DNA of 64,000 bases from Balneolaceae bacterium (GTDB taxonomy: Bacteria > Bacteroidota > Rhodothermia > Balneolales > Balneolaceae). The first letter of the stretch is position 1; each line of letters starts with the position of its first letter. Positions 17,273 through 25,616 of this stretch are shown in pieces. Location of the stretch: assembly GCA_018401935.1 (NCBI GenBank), contig JAGYJQ010000001.1, forward strand, positions 1 to 64,000, given 5' to 3'. The notes below the pieces were generated by a model. It was not told where the DNA came from. It searched no databases and worked only from the letters and a program-made list of their open reading frames with translations. The position numbers were made by a program, and so were the translations under genes.

Positions 17273-18874
17273 TCACCGTTTTCTAGTCACCCAACCATAT
17301 CCTACGCTTAATAGCACAAGGAAAAAGCACAACATGGATAGCCAGTCTCCATATCGAGCATAAAAACTAAGATCGTTGCGCAAGGGTACATCGGCGCTAA
17401 AGGAGGTACGAGTCCAATAATCTGTTCTGTGTTGGACACTCCCATCAGGGCTTATGATCCCCGATGTTCCGTTATTAGCACTTCGAACCACCCAACGGCG
17501 AAACTCAATGGCTCGAAGCCTAGCGTAGGCGAAATGCTGTAAGTGACCGCTTGAATTCCCCCACCATCCATCGTTGGTTATGATGGTCAATATTTGAGCT
17601 CCCTCTTGAACAAATGCACGATTCCATGACGGGAATACCGAATCATAGCAGACCAAGCCAGGACTTATAAAGCCAGAGGAACTCTTAAGCATCGAGGGTT
17701 CATCACCTTGACCAAAGCCGGCATGTTTGCCCCAGTCGACCCAATTAAATACATCTATTTTGTTCAGAAACTCTACAAAAGGAAATCGTTCTACAAAAGG
17801 TACTAATTGAGCCTTGTCATAACGGGATAACTGTCCAGTTGAGTCGGCAAAAAGGGTGGAGTTGTAGGCATTATAGTGAACCCCATTCACACTAGAACGA
17901 TAAATTTCAGGGGTTTGGTCGGGGTAAAGAGTGTAGAGCCCCGTCCCAATGATAAAATTGGTCTGCCAGGTTTTTGCTGAATCTGCAATGCGAGCAGCGT
18001 GCCAAGAATCCATTTGAATTGGTTTATCAATGGCGTTTTCAGGCCAAACGATGAGTTCCGTCTCCCTATTTCTGTGGACACTAGATAAGTTGAACAAGCT
18101 ATCCAAAACCTCTACAGTCCCACTCATTCCCCCATAATCTTGGTAGGAATCATGATTAGGTTGGACGACCACCACTTCAATGGAATCCCCCTTTAACTCT
18201 TGGAGTTCTTGGGATGATACCCCAAAAGAAATCATAGATGCTAGGGGTGGTAGGACAAAAATAAAGACCAGCAAGGCGGTCATCGCACCTTTTTTTTGGG
18301 GTAACTGTAGCCAGTGAGCACACAAAAAACTCCCAAACACCACCCAAAAACTAATACCCAAGTGCCCTGTGATTGAGATGTATTGGATTACTGATATGTG
18401 ATTAGCCCAGGCATTACCTACCCCGAGCCAAGGCCAAGCTAAATCCCAGTGATGATGAAGATATTCATATAAAATCCATGCGGCAGCCTGGAAAAGGGCG
18501 GTCCAGCCAAAAAGGCGATAGCGATGATGAATAAATCGAATAACCATCATAGGCAATAGCATGACCGCGCTGTTTGCCACGATAGCGGCAACGCCTGCTG
18601 GAACACTCGCCATAATAAGCCAGTAGGTAGTCCCTAGATTCCATACAAAGAAGGCTGGGTAGCTAATTAGTGCAAGGTGCCGGTAACTATGGCTTAAAAG
18701 TACCAATTGGTATAGTCCAACAAACCCAAAAAAACTCAAAAAAGAAGCATTTACCGGTGGAAAACTCAGGCTTAATAGCAGTCCTACTCCAACAGATAAA
18801 ATCCAAGGGTTATGGGCCCAAGTTAACCTAGGGGGGAATAGACTTGATGGATTTATCGATGAATAGCTTCTCAT
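17273..18874 (-). CDS. lnt: Apolipoprotein N-acyltransferase
   Basis: 533 aa inner-membrane enzyme that adds the third acyl chain to lipoproteins. The N-terminal half has several membrane helices and the C-terminal half is a nitrilase-fold domain. The catalytic triad is visible: E279 in WPENA, K354 in YDKAQLVPF and C409 in LVCYDSVFP. The TNDGWWGNSSG motif is typical of Lnt. A longer frame begins at 18925, but the ATG at 18874 overlaps the rsmI stop as ATGA, giving translational coupling and the normal N-terminus, so this start is preferred. The parvulin, FKBP, amylase and TPR lipoproteins of this window are likely substrates. Confidence 0.92.
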   Translation of the reverse strand: MRSYSSINPSSLFPPRLTWAHNPWILSVGVGLLLSLSFPPVNASFLSFFGFVGLYQLVLLSHSYRHLALISYPAFFVWNLGTTYWLIMASVPAGVAAIVANSAVMLLPMMVIRFIHHRYRLFGWTALFQAAAWILYEYLHHHWDLAWPWLGVGNAWANHISVIQYISITGHLGISFWVVFGSFLCAHWLQLPQKKGAMTALLVFIFVLPPLASMISFGVSSQELQELKGDSIEVVVVQPNHDSYQDYGGMSGTVEVLDSLFNLSSVHRNRETELIVWPENAIDKPIQMDSWHAARIADSAKTWQTNFIIGTGLYTLYPDQTPEIYRSSVNGVHYNAYNSTLFADSTGQLSRYDKAQLVPFVERFPFVEFLNKIDVFNWVDWGKHAGFGQGDEPSMLKSSSGFISPGLVCYDSVFPSWNRAFVQEGAQILTIITNDGWWGNSSGHLQHFAYARLRAIEFRRWVVRSANNGTSGIISPDGSVQHRTDYWTRTSFSADVPLRNDLSFYARYGDWLSMLCFFLVLLSVGYGWVTRKR

Positions 18875-19572
18875 AAAGCTTCCGATTGTTCTTCCTGATA
18901 GTTCGGCGGGGCAATAACTACACATATTTCCCCCTTTATTTTGGTACGATTCTCAAATATAGGAAGAACCTCAGATAGCTTCCCACGGACAATTTCTTCG
19001 AAGGCTTTTGTGAGTTCTCTACATACGGCCACATAACGATCTTCTCCAAGGTAGGTTGTGGCTTCGGTGAGAAATTTTAGGATTCGATGAGGACTCTCAT
19101 ATACAACCAAAGTACAGGACATGTTAGCAAGGAAATCCCATTGTTTTTGGCGGCCTTTTTTATGAGGCAGAAAGCCGTGGAAATAAAATGAATCGCTGGG
19201 TAAACCGCTGGAAATTAAGGCGGTGGTAACCGCGTCAGCGCCTGGAATGACGCTAACGGTATGACCCGAAATGTGAGCAGCGCGAACAGCTAGAAATCCA
19301 GGATCCGAAATTCCTGGCATACCTGCATCGGTAATTAAAGCAAGGTCTTGTCCAGCATCTAGGTGTCGAATGAATTGATCTACCTTATGGTGCTCATTGT
19401 GTTGGTGTAGCGAGCGAGTCGGGGTAGAAATTCCATAATGCTGGAGAAACTTGGACGAGGTACGAGTATCCTCACAAGCGATTAAAGAAACCGTCTTAAG
19501 TACTTCTAAGGCTCTTTCCGAAATATCCTTTAGATTTCCAATGGGTGTTGCAACTATGAATAGGGTGGACAA
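18871..19572 (-). CDS. rsmI: 16S rRNA (cytidine-2'-O)-methyltransferase RsmI
   Basis: 233 aa, tetrapyrrole-methylase-fold enzyme that 2'-O-methylates C1402 of 16S rRNA. The N-terminus LFIVATPIGNLKDISERAL and the motifs CEDTR, LITDAGMPGISDPG and VYESPHRI are family hallmarks. It is somewhat shorter than the E. coli protein (286 aa), lacking the C-terminal extension. Its stop overlaps the lnt start by four bases. It is divergent from the VOC gene, with 136 bp between starts. That gap contains an inverted repeat GTAATT/AATTAC (19656-19674). Confidence 0.92.
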   Translation of the reverse strand: MSTLFIVATPIGNLKDISERALEVLKTVSLIACEDTRTSSKFLQHYGISTPTRSLHQHNEHHKVDQFIRHLDAGQDLALITDAGMPGISDPGFLAVRAAHISGHTVSVIPGADAVTTALISSGLPSDSFYFHGFLPHKKGRQKQWDFLANMSCTLVVYESPHRILKFLTEATTYLGEDRYVAVCRELTKAFEEIVRGKLSEVLPIFENRTKIKGEICVVIAPPNYQEEQSEAL

Positions 19573-19708
19573 AATATGTCAGGGTAGTACTCGAATAGCA
19601 CCCAATAACGCAAGTTTTAGGCTAATTCGGGTGGTTAATTATAAAATGAAACACTGTAATTGCATCAAAATTACGTATTTTACAGCTTAACTAAATTACA
19701 CTTTCGCC

Positions 19709-20086
19709 ATGTTTAAGCCAAAAGGTCTCAATCACATTACTATTCGAGTAAATCGTATAGAAGATTCCAAGTATTTCTATGGAGAGGTACTTGGTCTTGA
19801 ACTTGTTAAAACAATGGGGCAGAGCATGGCGGTGTATGATATTGGAAACGGTGACACACTGGTCATCGTAGAAGCAGAAACCAGCTATGACCCCAGTTCT
19901 CGTGATTTCCGTGTGGACCATTTTGGTTTTTATGTGGATGAACCCAAGCAGGTCGATGAATTAGCAGAGTATTTTAGGAAATATGAGGTGGCCATTGTAA
20001 GTGGTCCCGCTAATCGTAAAAAGGGACGTTTTTTGTTTGTCACTGACCCGGACGGGAATATGATCGAATTCTTTCATGAAGAGTAG
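19709..20086 (+). CDS. VOC family protein (glyoxalase/dioxygenase-like)
   Basis: 125 aa, a complete vicinal-oxygen-chelate domain made of two beta-alpha-beta-beta-beta modules. Likely metal ligands are H9 (LNHITIRV), H71 (VDHFGFYV) and E120 (DGNMIEFF). The DPDGN turn before the last strand is typical. The family includes glyoxalase I, fosfomycin and bleomycin resistance proteins and extradiol dioxygenases; nothing in the sequence fixes the substrate. It lies 15 bp before the ATP-grasp gene, so the two may be cotranscribed. Confidence 0.85.
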   Translation: MFKPKGLNHITIRVNRIEDSKYFYGEVLGLELVKTMGQSMAVYDIGNGDTLVIVEAETSYDPSSRDFRVDHFGFYVDEPKQVDELAEYFRKYEVAIVSGPANRKKGRFLFVTDPDGNMIEFFHEE

Positions 20087-20101
20087 CCAGCGCACGAAGG
20101 G

Positions 20102-21022
20102 ATGAGCACATTGATTTATTTTGTAACAGAAGATCGTTACATAAGCCCCATTCCTGGAAATACTTACGTGGAAAATATCTTTCGAGAAGACGAGCTGTTA
20201 GGCAGCGCTCTTGCCGGTTTAGGCTACGAGCACAAGCGAGTTAGTTGGAGGGACTGCTCTATTGATTGGGAGCGGGTAGAGTGGGTATTGATTAGGACAA
20301 CCTGGGATTATTTTGATCATTTTGATGAGTTTAGTCGATGGTTACATCAACTCCCTGCGAGGGCGTGTATGAATCCTAAGGCCTTACTGAGCTGGAATAC
20401 CGACAAACATTATCTATTGGATTTGGCTCAAAAAGGCATTCCTATTGTGCCTTCAACCATCATACCAAGGCAGCACCCCAGCCCCTTAAGTCAGTGGGCC
20501 GCGCATTTAGAGTATGAGCATATTATTGTCAAACCCACCATTGCCGGCGCGGCGCGGCTAACGTACCAGCTAAAGGCAGAGCAAATAGGGGAGTTTGACC
20601 GCGAATTTACCAAGTTAAATGCTAAAGAAGACTTTATCCTTCAACCTTTTGTTTCGAGCGTTACAAGTTTTGGAGAATTATCACTCATGGTTATGGGTGG
20701 GAAATGCACACATGCGGTCCAAAAAAAGGTGAAAGTAGGGGATTTCAGAGTTCAGGACGATTTCGGAGGAACGGTGCATCATTTTACTCTCACACCAGAA
20801 CTTATTGAATTTGCTGAAATGGTCATGGGACTCATAGACCCAAAACCGCTTTATGGGAGGGTGGATATCTTGCGAAACGATGCCGATCAATGGATGGTTT
20901 CAGAGGTAGAATTAATTGAGCCCGAACTATGGTTTCGTACCGCCCCTGAAGCGGTAACACATCTAGCAATGGCTATTCACACTCATATTCAGCATTATCA
21001 TGAGAACCACTCGAACCCGTAG
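20102..21022 (+). CDS. ATP-grasp (RimK/glutathione synthetase-like) ligase
   Basis: 306 aa. The N-terminal domain carries the RTTWDYFDHFDEFSRWL pattern seen in a family of ATP-grasp proteins near DcsG and glutathione synthetase. The central part has the ATP-binding lysine strand (HIIVKPTIAGAARLTYQL) and the Mg2+/ATP-binding residues in YGRVDILR and SEVELIEPELWF. It most likely joins a carboxylate to an amine or thiol using ATP. The substrate is unknown. The next gene starts 23 bp inside its 3' end, which points to coupled translation with the FAD oxidoreductase. Confidence 0.75.
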   Translation: MSTLIYFVTEDRYISPIPGNTYVENIFREDELLGSALAGLGYEHKRVSWRDCSIDWERVEWVLIRTTWDYFDHFDEFSRWLHQLPARACMNPKALLSWNTDKHYLLDLAQKGIPIVPSTIIPRQHPSPLSQWAAHLEYEHIIVKPTIAGAARLTYQLKAEQIGEFDREFTKLNAKEDFILQPFVSSVTSFGELSLMVMGGKCTHAVQKKVKVGDFRVQDDFGGTVHHFTLTPELIEFAEMVMGLIDPKPLYGRVDILRNDADQWMVSEVELIEPELWFRTAPEAVTHLAMAIHTHIQHYHENHSNP

Positions 21023-22523
21023 TAGCGAAGGCCTTTCCAGTGAATGGGATGTGGTAGTAGTTGGTTCAGGGATGGGGGGATTGTCCGCGGCGAGTCTGTT
21101 GAGTACGGATGGAAAAAAAGTACTCGTTCTTGAAGCAGGCTTGCATCCTGGTGGGTGTAGCTCCTCCTATACCAGGAAAGGCTATGTATTTGAGTCCGGT
21201 GCGACTACTTTGGTTGGATTTGACCCAGGCCAACCCATGAAATTTTTGGAAGAACATACGGGTATGCATATTCCAAGGCATGAATTAAATCCATCCATGT
21301 CGGTGTGGTTAGATGATCAAAAGCCGGTTATTCGAATGAAAGACAAGGCAGAATGGGTAGATCATTGTATTAGCCATTTTGGCGAGGAAAAAGCGCAGCG
21401 AAAATTTTGGGATAAGTCATTTTATGTGGCCGATAGAGTGTGGAATATTTCGTTGAAGAACACCTTTTTTCCACCGGCCAAACCGGCAGATTTTTTCCGG
21501 TTAGCTCTCAACAATTCTCCTAAAGACCTTGCCATACTTCCATATATGGTACGTTCCGTTGCTCAGGTAGCTCGGTCTAGTGGAATAACCGAGGATCGAT
21601 TTTACAGGTTTTTAGATGAACAGCTCATCATTACGGCTCAAGCAGGGGCTACTCAAACACCGTTCATATTTGGTGCAGCAGCCATTTGCTATCCTAATTC
21701 TAGTAATTTTTATGTGCCGGGTGGTTTAATCGAGATGGTATTTACCTGTCTAGATCATCTAGAGTCTAACCAAGGGCAGTGGCTTAACAAGCAAAGGGTG
21801 GTACAAATCAACCAGGATAAAGAGGGCTATCGTATTACAACCGATAGGGGACTCGAAGTACAAGCGCCAATTGTCATATCTAATATACCACTTTGGAATA
21901 TGCCGGATATAACCGATGGCCAAATGCACGACTATTTCAATAAAGAATCCGTCAAGTATTCCGATGCTTGGGGGGCTTTTACCATGGGTATAGCCATAAG
22001 CGATACTTTGGCCGATGAGTTATCCCTGCATCATCAATTTCACCTTCCCGCAGAGCATCCATATTCTGATTGGATTGCTCGTTCTTTCTTTGTTTCCATT
22101 TCTATGCGCGGGGATACCCAACGTGCGCCTGAAGGCCAAAGGGTGCTCAATGTTAGTACGCATTGTTCACCCGAGCAGTGGTTATCATTGGATCAAGATG
22201 GGCATGAAAAAAAGAAGTTGGAGGTACAGAAGTACTTGTTTGAGCAGGTGCAACAACGCCTTCCTGGGGCCGACCGTGCCGAATGTCTTCAAGTGGATGC
22301 GGCTACCCCGAGGACGTGGGAAAAATGGGTGTATCGAAAAGATGGCCGAGTGGGAGGGATTCCGCAATCCATGAAGCGTGCTGTTTGGGACTGGACCTCT
22401 CCTGTTACCCCTTTTAAGGGATTGTATTTAGTTGGGGACACCACCTATCCAGGACAGGGAATTCCTGGCGTAACTTTAAGTGGTATTAACGTATATTACC
22501 GTATAGCAAAGGACTTTAAATAA
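21000..22523 (+). CDS. CrtI/CrtD-type FAD-dependent oxidoreductase
   Basis: 507 aa flavoprotein of the phytoene desaturase/carotenoid isomerase family. The FAD-binding Rossmann motif VVGSGMGGLSAASLL (~20-34) is followed by VLEAGLHPGGCSSSY, and the C-terminal FAD signature is GLYLVGDTTYPGQGIPGVTLSG. The substrate could be a carotenoid (desaturation or isomerisation) or another polyunsaturated compound; no phytoene synthase or other crt gene is adjacent. Its ATG lies inside the ATP-grasp gene. The rhomboid gene follows after 12 bp. Confidence 0.8.
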   Translation: MRTTRTRSSEGLSSEWDVVVVGSGMGGLSAASLLSTDGKKVLVLEAGLHPGGCSSSYTRKGYVFESGATTLVGFDPGQPMKFLEEHTGMHIPRHELNPSMSVWLDDQKPVIRMKDKAEWVDHCISHFGEEKAQRKFWDKSFYVADRVWNISLKNTFFPPAKPADFFRLALNNSPKDLAILPYMVRSVAQVARSSGITEDRFYRFLDEQLIITAQAGATQTPFIFGAAAICYPNSSNFYVPGGLIEMVFTCLDHLESNQGQWLNKQRVVQINQDKEGYRITTDRGLEVQAPIVISNIPLWNMPDITDGQMHDYFNKESVKYSDAWGAFTMGIAISDTLADELSLHHQFHLPAEHPYSDWIARSFFVSISMRGDTQRAPEGQRVLNVSTHCSPEQWLSLDQDGHEKKKLEVQKYLFEQVQQRLPGADRAECLQVDAATPRTWEKWVYRKDGRVGGIPQSMKRAVWDWTSPVTPFKGLYLVGDTTYPGQGIPGVTLSGINVYYRIAKDFK

Positions 22524-22535
22524 AGGAATTCAATT

Positions 22536-23162
22536 TTGGACCAATTTCAGCCCAACACCCGTTTTTCAATATTTCCACCCGCAATCAAATACTTACTCAT
22601 TGCTAACGCGATTGTGTTTTTAGCGACCAAAAGTATATTTACGGGAGTGTGGACTCCACTCGGAGCGGTCATTGCCGAAAATTTTGCGCTTTGGTCTATA
22701 GGAAATGGCTTTATGCCTTGGCAGCTACTTAGCTACATGTTTTTACATGCTGATATGGGGCATTTATTTTTCAACTTGTTGGCTTTGTGGATTTTTGGCC
22801 AATCTATCGAGCACCTATGGGGCACACGGCGATTTATTACCTATTATTTACTTACTGGGGTAGGAGCCGCTATTATTCACATGTTGGTGAGTGGCTATTT
22901 TACCTACACTATTGGGGCATCGGGCGCCGTATTTGGAATTTTGTTGGCCTTCGGGATGATGTTTCCCAACCAGTACATTATTCTGTTGTTTCCCCCTATA
23001 CCCATAAAAGCGAAGTATTTTGTTGGAATTTATGGAGGTATAGAATTGTTATCTGGTTTAACAAGACCCGATAGTGGTGTTGCACATTTTGCTCACCTTG
23101 GGGGCTTAGTTGTCGGATTTTTACTCATTAAATATTGGAAAATTAAGCGACCCGCTCTATAG
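22536..23162 (+). CDS. Rhomboid family intramembrane serine protease (first copy)
   Basis: 208 aa, six predicted membrane helices. The catalytic dyad is S129 in GASGAVFG and H187 in FAHLGGLVVG. The HADMGHLFFN loop (~71-80) is the conserved HxxxxHxxxN-like element. The frame starts with TTG at 22536. No earlier start fits and internal ATGs would remove helix 1, while an AAGGA element sits at 22522-22526, so TTG is the likely start. It cleaves transmembrane helices; targets are unknown. A second rhomboid follows 45 bp downstream. Confidence 0.9.
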   Translation: MDQFQPNTRFSIFPPAIKYLLIANAIVFLATKSIFTGVWTPLGAVIAENFALWSIGNGFMPWQLLSYMFLHADMGHLFFNLLALWIFGQSIEHLWGTRRFITYYLLTGVGAAIIHMLVSGYFTYTIGASGAVFGILLAFGMMFPNQYIILLFPPIPIKAKYFVGIYGGIELLSGLTRPDSGVAHFAHLGGLVVGFLLIKYWKIKRPAL

Positions 23163-23207
23163 AGGTAACCTCACCTAAACGTTGCTTGCTAACTCTGCTA
23201 CTCAACT

Positions 23208-24188
23208 ATGGCATACGATTCATTTGGTTCATCAGTAAAAAGAGGATTTTTGGCTATGCCTGTAGCCATAAGAGCCATTATTGGAATTAATACCGCTGTG
23301 TTTTTAGCACAAATTGTAAGTTCCATTTTTGGCATTTCACTTATACAGGGATTAGCCTTCATTCCAGACCCAATCACCGCGGTCACCCAACCGTGGAGAC
23401 TGATTACCTACATGTTTACCCATTCGCTGTTAAATCCATTTCATTTCATCTTTAACATGCTTTGGTTGTGGTGGATGGGACGACCCGTGGAAGAGACCAT
23501 AGGAGCACACAGTTTTTTAAGTATTTATTTTGGGGCTGGATTGGTAGGCGCCCTGGTTGATGTATTTGTCAGCCTTGTTGGGGTAGCTAATCCAGTTATT
23601 GGTGCTTCTGGAGCTGTATATGGGGTAATGGTAGCATTTGCCATGCTCTATCCCCGAACACCAATTATGTTGCTGTTGCTTCCACCCTTGGAGGCCAGAT
23701 ACGTAGTAACAGGTATTATCGCACTCGATGTACTGTTATTGAATTCAGGTGGTAATGTGGCACGATTTGTCCACTTAGGTGGAGCTTTAGGAGGCTACGG
23801 GTTAATGAAATTCCGCCAAAACGGGGGAGATTTGACTTTGGTTCCCCGATACATTGAATATCTTTATACAAGATATCTCTCCCCCTTGCTCTCGCCGTTG
23901 TTTGGATCTTTCAGTGGTAGTGGGAAAACAAGAAATCCGGGAACCAGTACGAACTCTACTATGTACTCTTGGACGGCCAAGCAAGCGGAACCTGCCAAAA
24001 AGCGTAGTAGAGCTAGTCGGGGCACAGCATCTGGCTCAGCGGATGTTAGTGACGCAAAGATTGTGGAAGAAGTAGAACAGAGTGAATTAGATGCCATATT
24101 GGACAAAATATCCAAAAGCGGCTATAACGCACTTAGTAAGCAGGAAAAAAAGACGTTATTTGAATTGAGTAAGCGAAAAGAACCCTAA
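23208..24188 (+). CDS. Rhomboid family intramembrane serine protease with C-terminal extension (second copy)
   Basis: 326 aa. The rhomboid core (~20-205) has S134 in GASGAVYG and H189 in [11 protein letters not shown], with a [12 protein letters not shown] element in place of the usual loop. After the last helix comes a ~120-residue cytoplasmic tail: a Ser/Thr/Arg-rich linker and a short helical unit ([20 protein letters not shown]) of the kind found at the C-terminus of Bacteroidota rhomboids (DUF6576-like). It differs from the first copy in length and loop sequence, so this is an old rather than recent duplication. ispG starts one base after its stop. Confidence 0.9.
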   Translation: MAYDSFGSSVKRGFLAMPVAIRAIIGINTAVFLAQIVSSIFGISLIQGLAFIPDPITAVTQPWRLITYMFTHSLLNPFHFIFNMLWLWWMGRPVEETIGAHSFLSIYFGAGLVGALVDVFVSLVGVANPVIGASGAVYGVMVAFAMLYPRTPIMLLLLPPLEARYVVTGIIALDVLLLNSGGNVARFVHLGGALGGYGLMKFRQNGGDLTLVPRYIEYLYTRYLSPLLSPLFGSFSGSGKTRNPGTSTNSTMYSWTAKQAEPAKKRSRASRGTASGSADVSDAKIVEEVEQSELDAILDKISKSGYNALSKQEKKTLFELSKRKEP

Positions 24189-24189
24189 T

Positions 24190-25407
24190 ATGCAGCCAAC
24201 TAAACGAAGAGATTCTATACAAGTAATGGTCGGAGGTGTTCCCGTTGGAGGAGGAGCTCCCATTGTAGTGCAATCGATGACCAACACCGATACCGCAGAT
24301 ATTGAAGCTACTATTGAACAGGTGGACCAGTTACACTTAGCGGGTTCTGAATTAGTTCGCCTTACCGTGAATAATGAAGAAGCGGCAAAGGCGGTACCCT
24401 ATATAAAGGAGGGCTTAATCAACAAAGGGGTCATGGTTCCACTGATTGGAGATTTCCATTATAATGGCCATGTGTTGCTCAGTAAATATCCTGATATGGC
24501 TCAGGCCTTATCAAAATATCGTATTAACCCAGGGAACACAGGTACCAAAACACGTGACAAAAATTTTGCTACCATTGTTGAACAAGCAATCAAACACGAT
24601 AAACCAGTACGCATTGGGGTAAATTGGGGCTCATTAGACCAGCAGTTACTGGCCGAAAAAATGGACCAAAACAATCAACTTTCAGTTCCTAAGTCGGCAA
24701 AAGAAGTGATGTTCCAAACCATGGTGGAAAGTGCCGTTCGATCATCACGATTGGCCGAGGATGTGGGACTAGCTTCCGATAAAATTATTATTTCCTGTAA
24801 AATGTCAGGGGTTCAAGATGTCATCGAAGTATACTCCAGATTAGCCAAAGAAATCCCCTATCCTCTGCATGTGGGATTAACAGAGGCAGGAATGGGTATG
24901 AAAGGAATGGTGGCTAGTTCAGCGGCCCTTTCAGTTATTTTACAACAGGGAATTGGTGATACTATTCGGGTGTCTCTAACCCCGGCCCCAGGAGCAGATC
25001 GAAGTTTAGAGGTTAATGTTGCCCAGCAAATTCTACAATCCCTGCATATACGTAGTTTTACGCCACAAGTAACAGCATGTCCAGGATGCGGAAGAACAAA
25101 GAGCACTTATTTTCAAGAGCTAGCAGAAGAAATTCAAGAGTATATCAAGGAATCTATGCCCATTTGGAAGGAAGTATATCCTGGGGTAGAAGAAATGGAA
25201 GTGGCCGTGATGGGCTGTGTGGTAAATGGCCCTGGTGAGTCAAAAGCTGCAAACATTGGTATATCATTACCCGGAACCTTTGAAGAACCTAAAGCCCCAG
25301 TATATATGGATGGGGAACACTATACGACCCTAAAGGGGGATCACATTGGGGCAGAGTTTAGAGCCATCCTCAACGACTACATTGTTCGCAATTATAGTAA
25401 GAGATAA
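24190..25407 (+). CDS. ispG: 4-hydroxy-3-methylbut-2-enyl-diphosphate synthase
   Basis: 405 aa iron-sulfur enzyme of the MEP isoprenoid pathway, converting methylerythritol cyclodiphosphate to HMBPP. The N-terminal TIM barrel opens with [13 protein letters not shown]. The three Fe4S4 cysteines are C297 and C300 (CPGCGRTK) and C343 ([10 protein letters not shown], with the cluster-binding Glu). The length fits the short E. coli-like form rather than the ~600-aa form with an inserted domain found in many Bacteroidota. It supplies precursors for carotenoids and quinones, in line with the CrtI- and CrtO-like genes of the window. Confidence 0.95.
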   Translation: MQPTKRRDSIQVMVGGVPVGGGAPIVVQSMTNTDTADIEATIEQVDQLHLAGSELVRLTVNNEEAAKAVPYIKEGLINKGVMVPLIGDFHYNGHVLLSKYPDMAQALSKYRINPGNTGTKTRDKNFATIVEQAIKHDKPVRIGVNWGSLDQQLLAEKMDQNNQLSVPKSAKEVMFQTMVESAVRSSRLAEDVGLASDKIIISCKMSGVQDVIEVYSRLAKEIPYPLHVGLTEAGMGMKGMVASSAALSVILQQGIGDTIRVSLTPAPGADRSLEVNVAQQILQSLHIRSFTPQVTACPGCGRTKSTYFQELAEEIQEYIKESMPIWKEVYPGVEEMEVAVMGCVVNGPGESKAANIGISLPGTFEEPKAPVYMDGEHYTTLKGDHIGAEFRAILNDYIVRNYSKR

Positions 25408-25446
25408 GAATTACGTCTTTTCTGGGATAGATACCCGGTCGGTACA

Positions 25447-25458
25447 GTCTGCGCAGAC
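25447..25458. terminator. Perfect 12-bp palindrome downstream of ispG
   Basis: GTCTGCGCAGAC is a perfect palindrome 40 bp after the ispG stop. It may be a small hairpin ending ispG transcription or a protein site. There is no T run right after it. Confidence 0.3.
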
Positions 25459-25472
25459 CAAGCGGTATAAAA

Positions 25473-25488
25473 ATGTAAGCCCTTACAT
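25473..25488. promoter_or_regulatory. Upstream LacI-type operator candidate
   Basis: ATGTAAG-CC-CTTACAT has perfect 7-bp arms around two bases. Its core TGTAAGCCCTTACA differs from the promoter operator at 25568-25581 at only two positions. Its centre lies 94 bp upstream of that operator's centre, close to nine helical turns, which would suit DNA looping by a tetrameric or paired LacI-family protein. Confidence 0.55.
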
Positions 25489-25559
25489 TCGTTCGTATTG
25501 ACCTGCCTTTAGAGCACCAAAAAAAGCGGTTTTCTTTTTTTCAAACAAAAAATTTTGGC

Positions 25560-25588
25560 TTGAAAGATGTAAGCGCTTTCAGTATTAT
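25560..25588 (+). promoter_or_regulatory. Sigma70-like promoter of the glucan locus
   Basis: TTGAAA (25560-25565), a 17-bp spacer and TATTAT (25583-25588) form a good -35/-10 pair ending 28 bp before the GTG start of the parvulin gene. The LacI-type operator fills the spacer, so binding there should block RNA polymerase. The Bacteroidota TAnnTTTG element was not seen here. Confidence 0.55.
25568..25581. promoter_or_regulatory. LacI-family operator between -35 and -10
   Basis: TGTAAGCGCTTTCA matches the LacI/CcpA-type consensus (TGWAANCGNTNNCA) at every fixed position and contains the central CG step recognised by the hinge helix. It lies exactly in the promoter spacer. The LacI-family gene at 40173 in the same locus is the obvious candidate to bind it. 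Confidence 0.7.
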
Positions 25589-25616
25589 TATAGTGTTAAC
25601 CAAATAATACTACAGC

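Noticed and set aside
17154-17363. Possible 69-aa gene after sprA
   Set aside because: It is composed of the 31-bp repeat and the antisense of the lnt 3' end, with low-complexity composition.
18875-18925. Longer N-terminus for lnt
   Set aside because: It would read inside rsmI, while the ATG at 18874 gives a clean ATGA overlap and a normal Lnt start.
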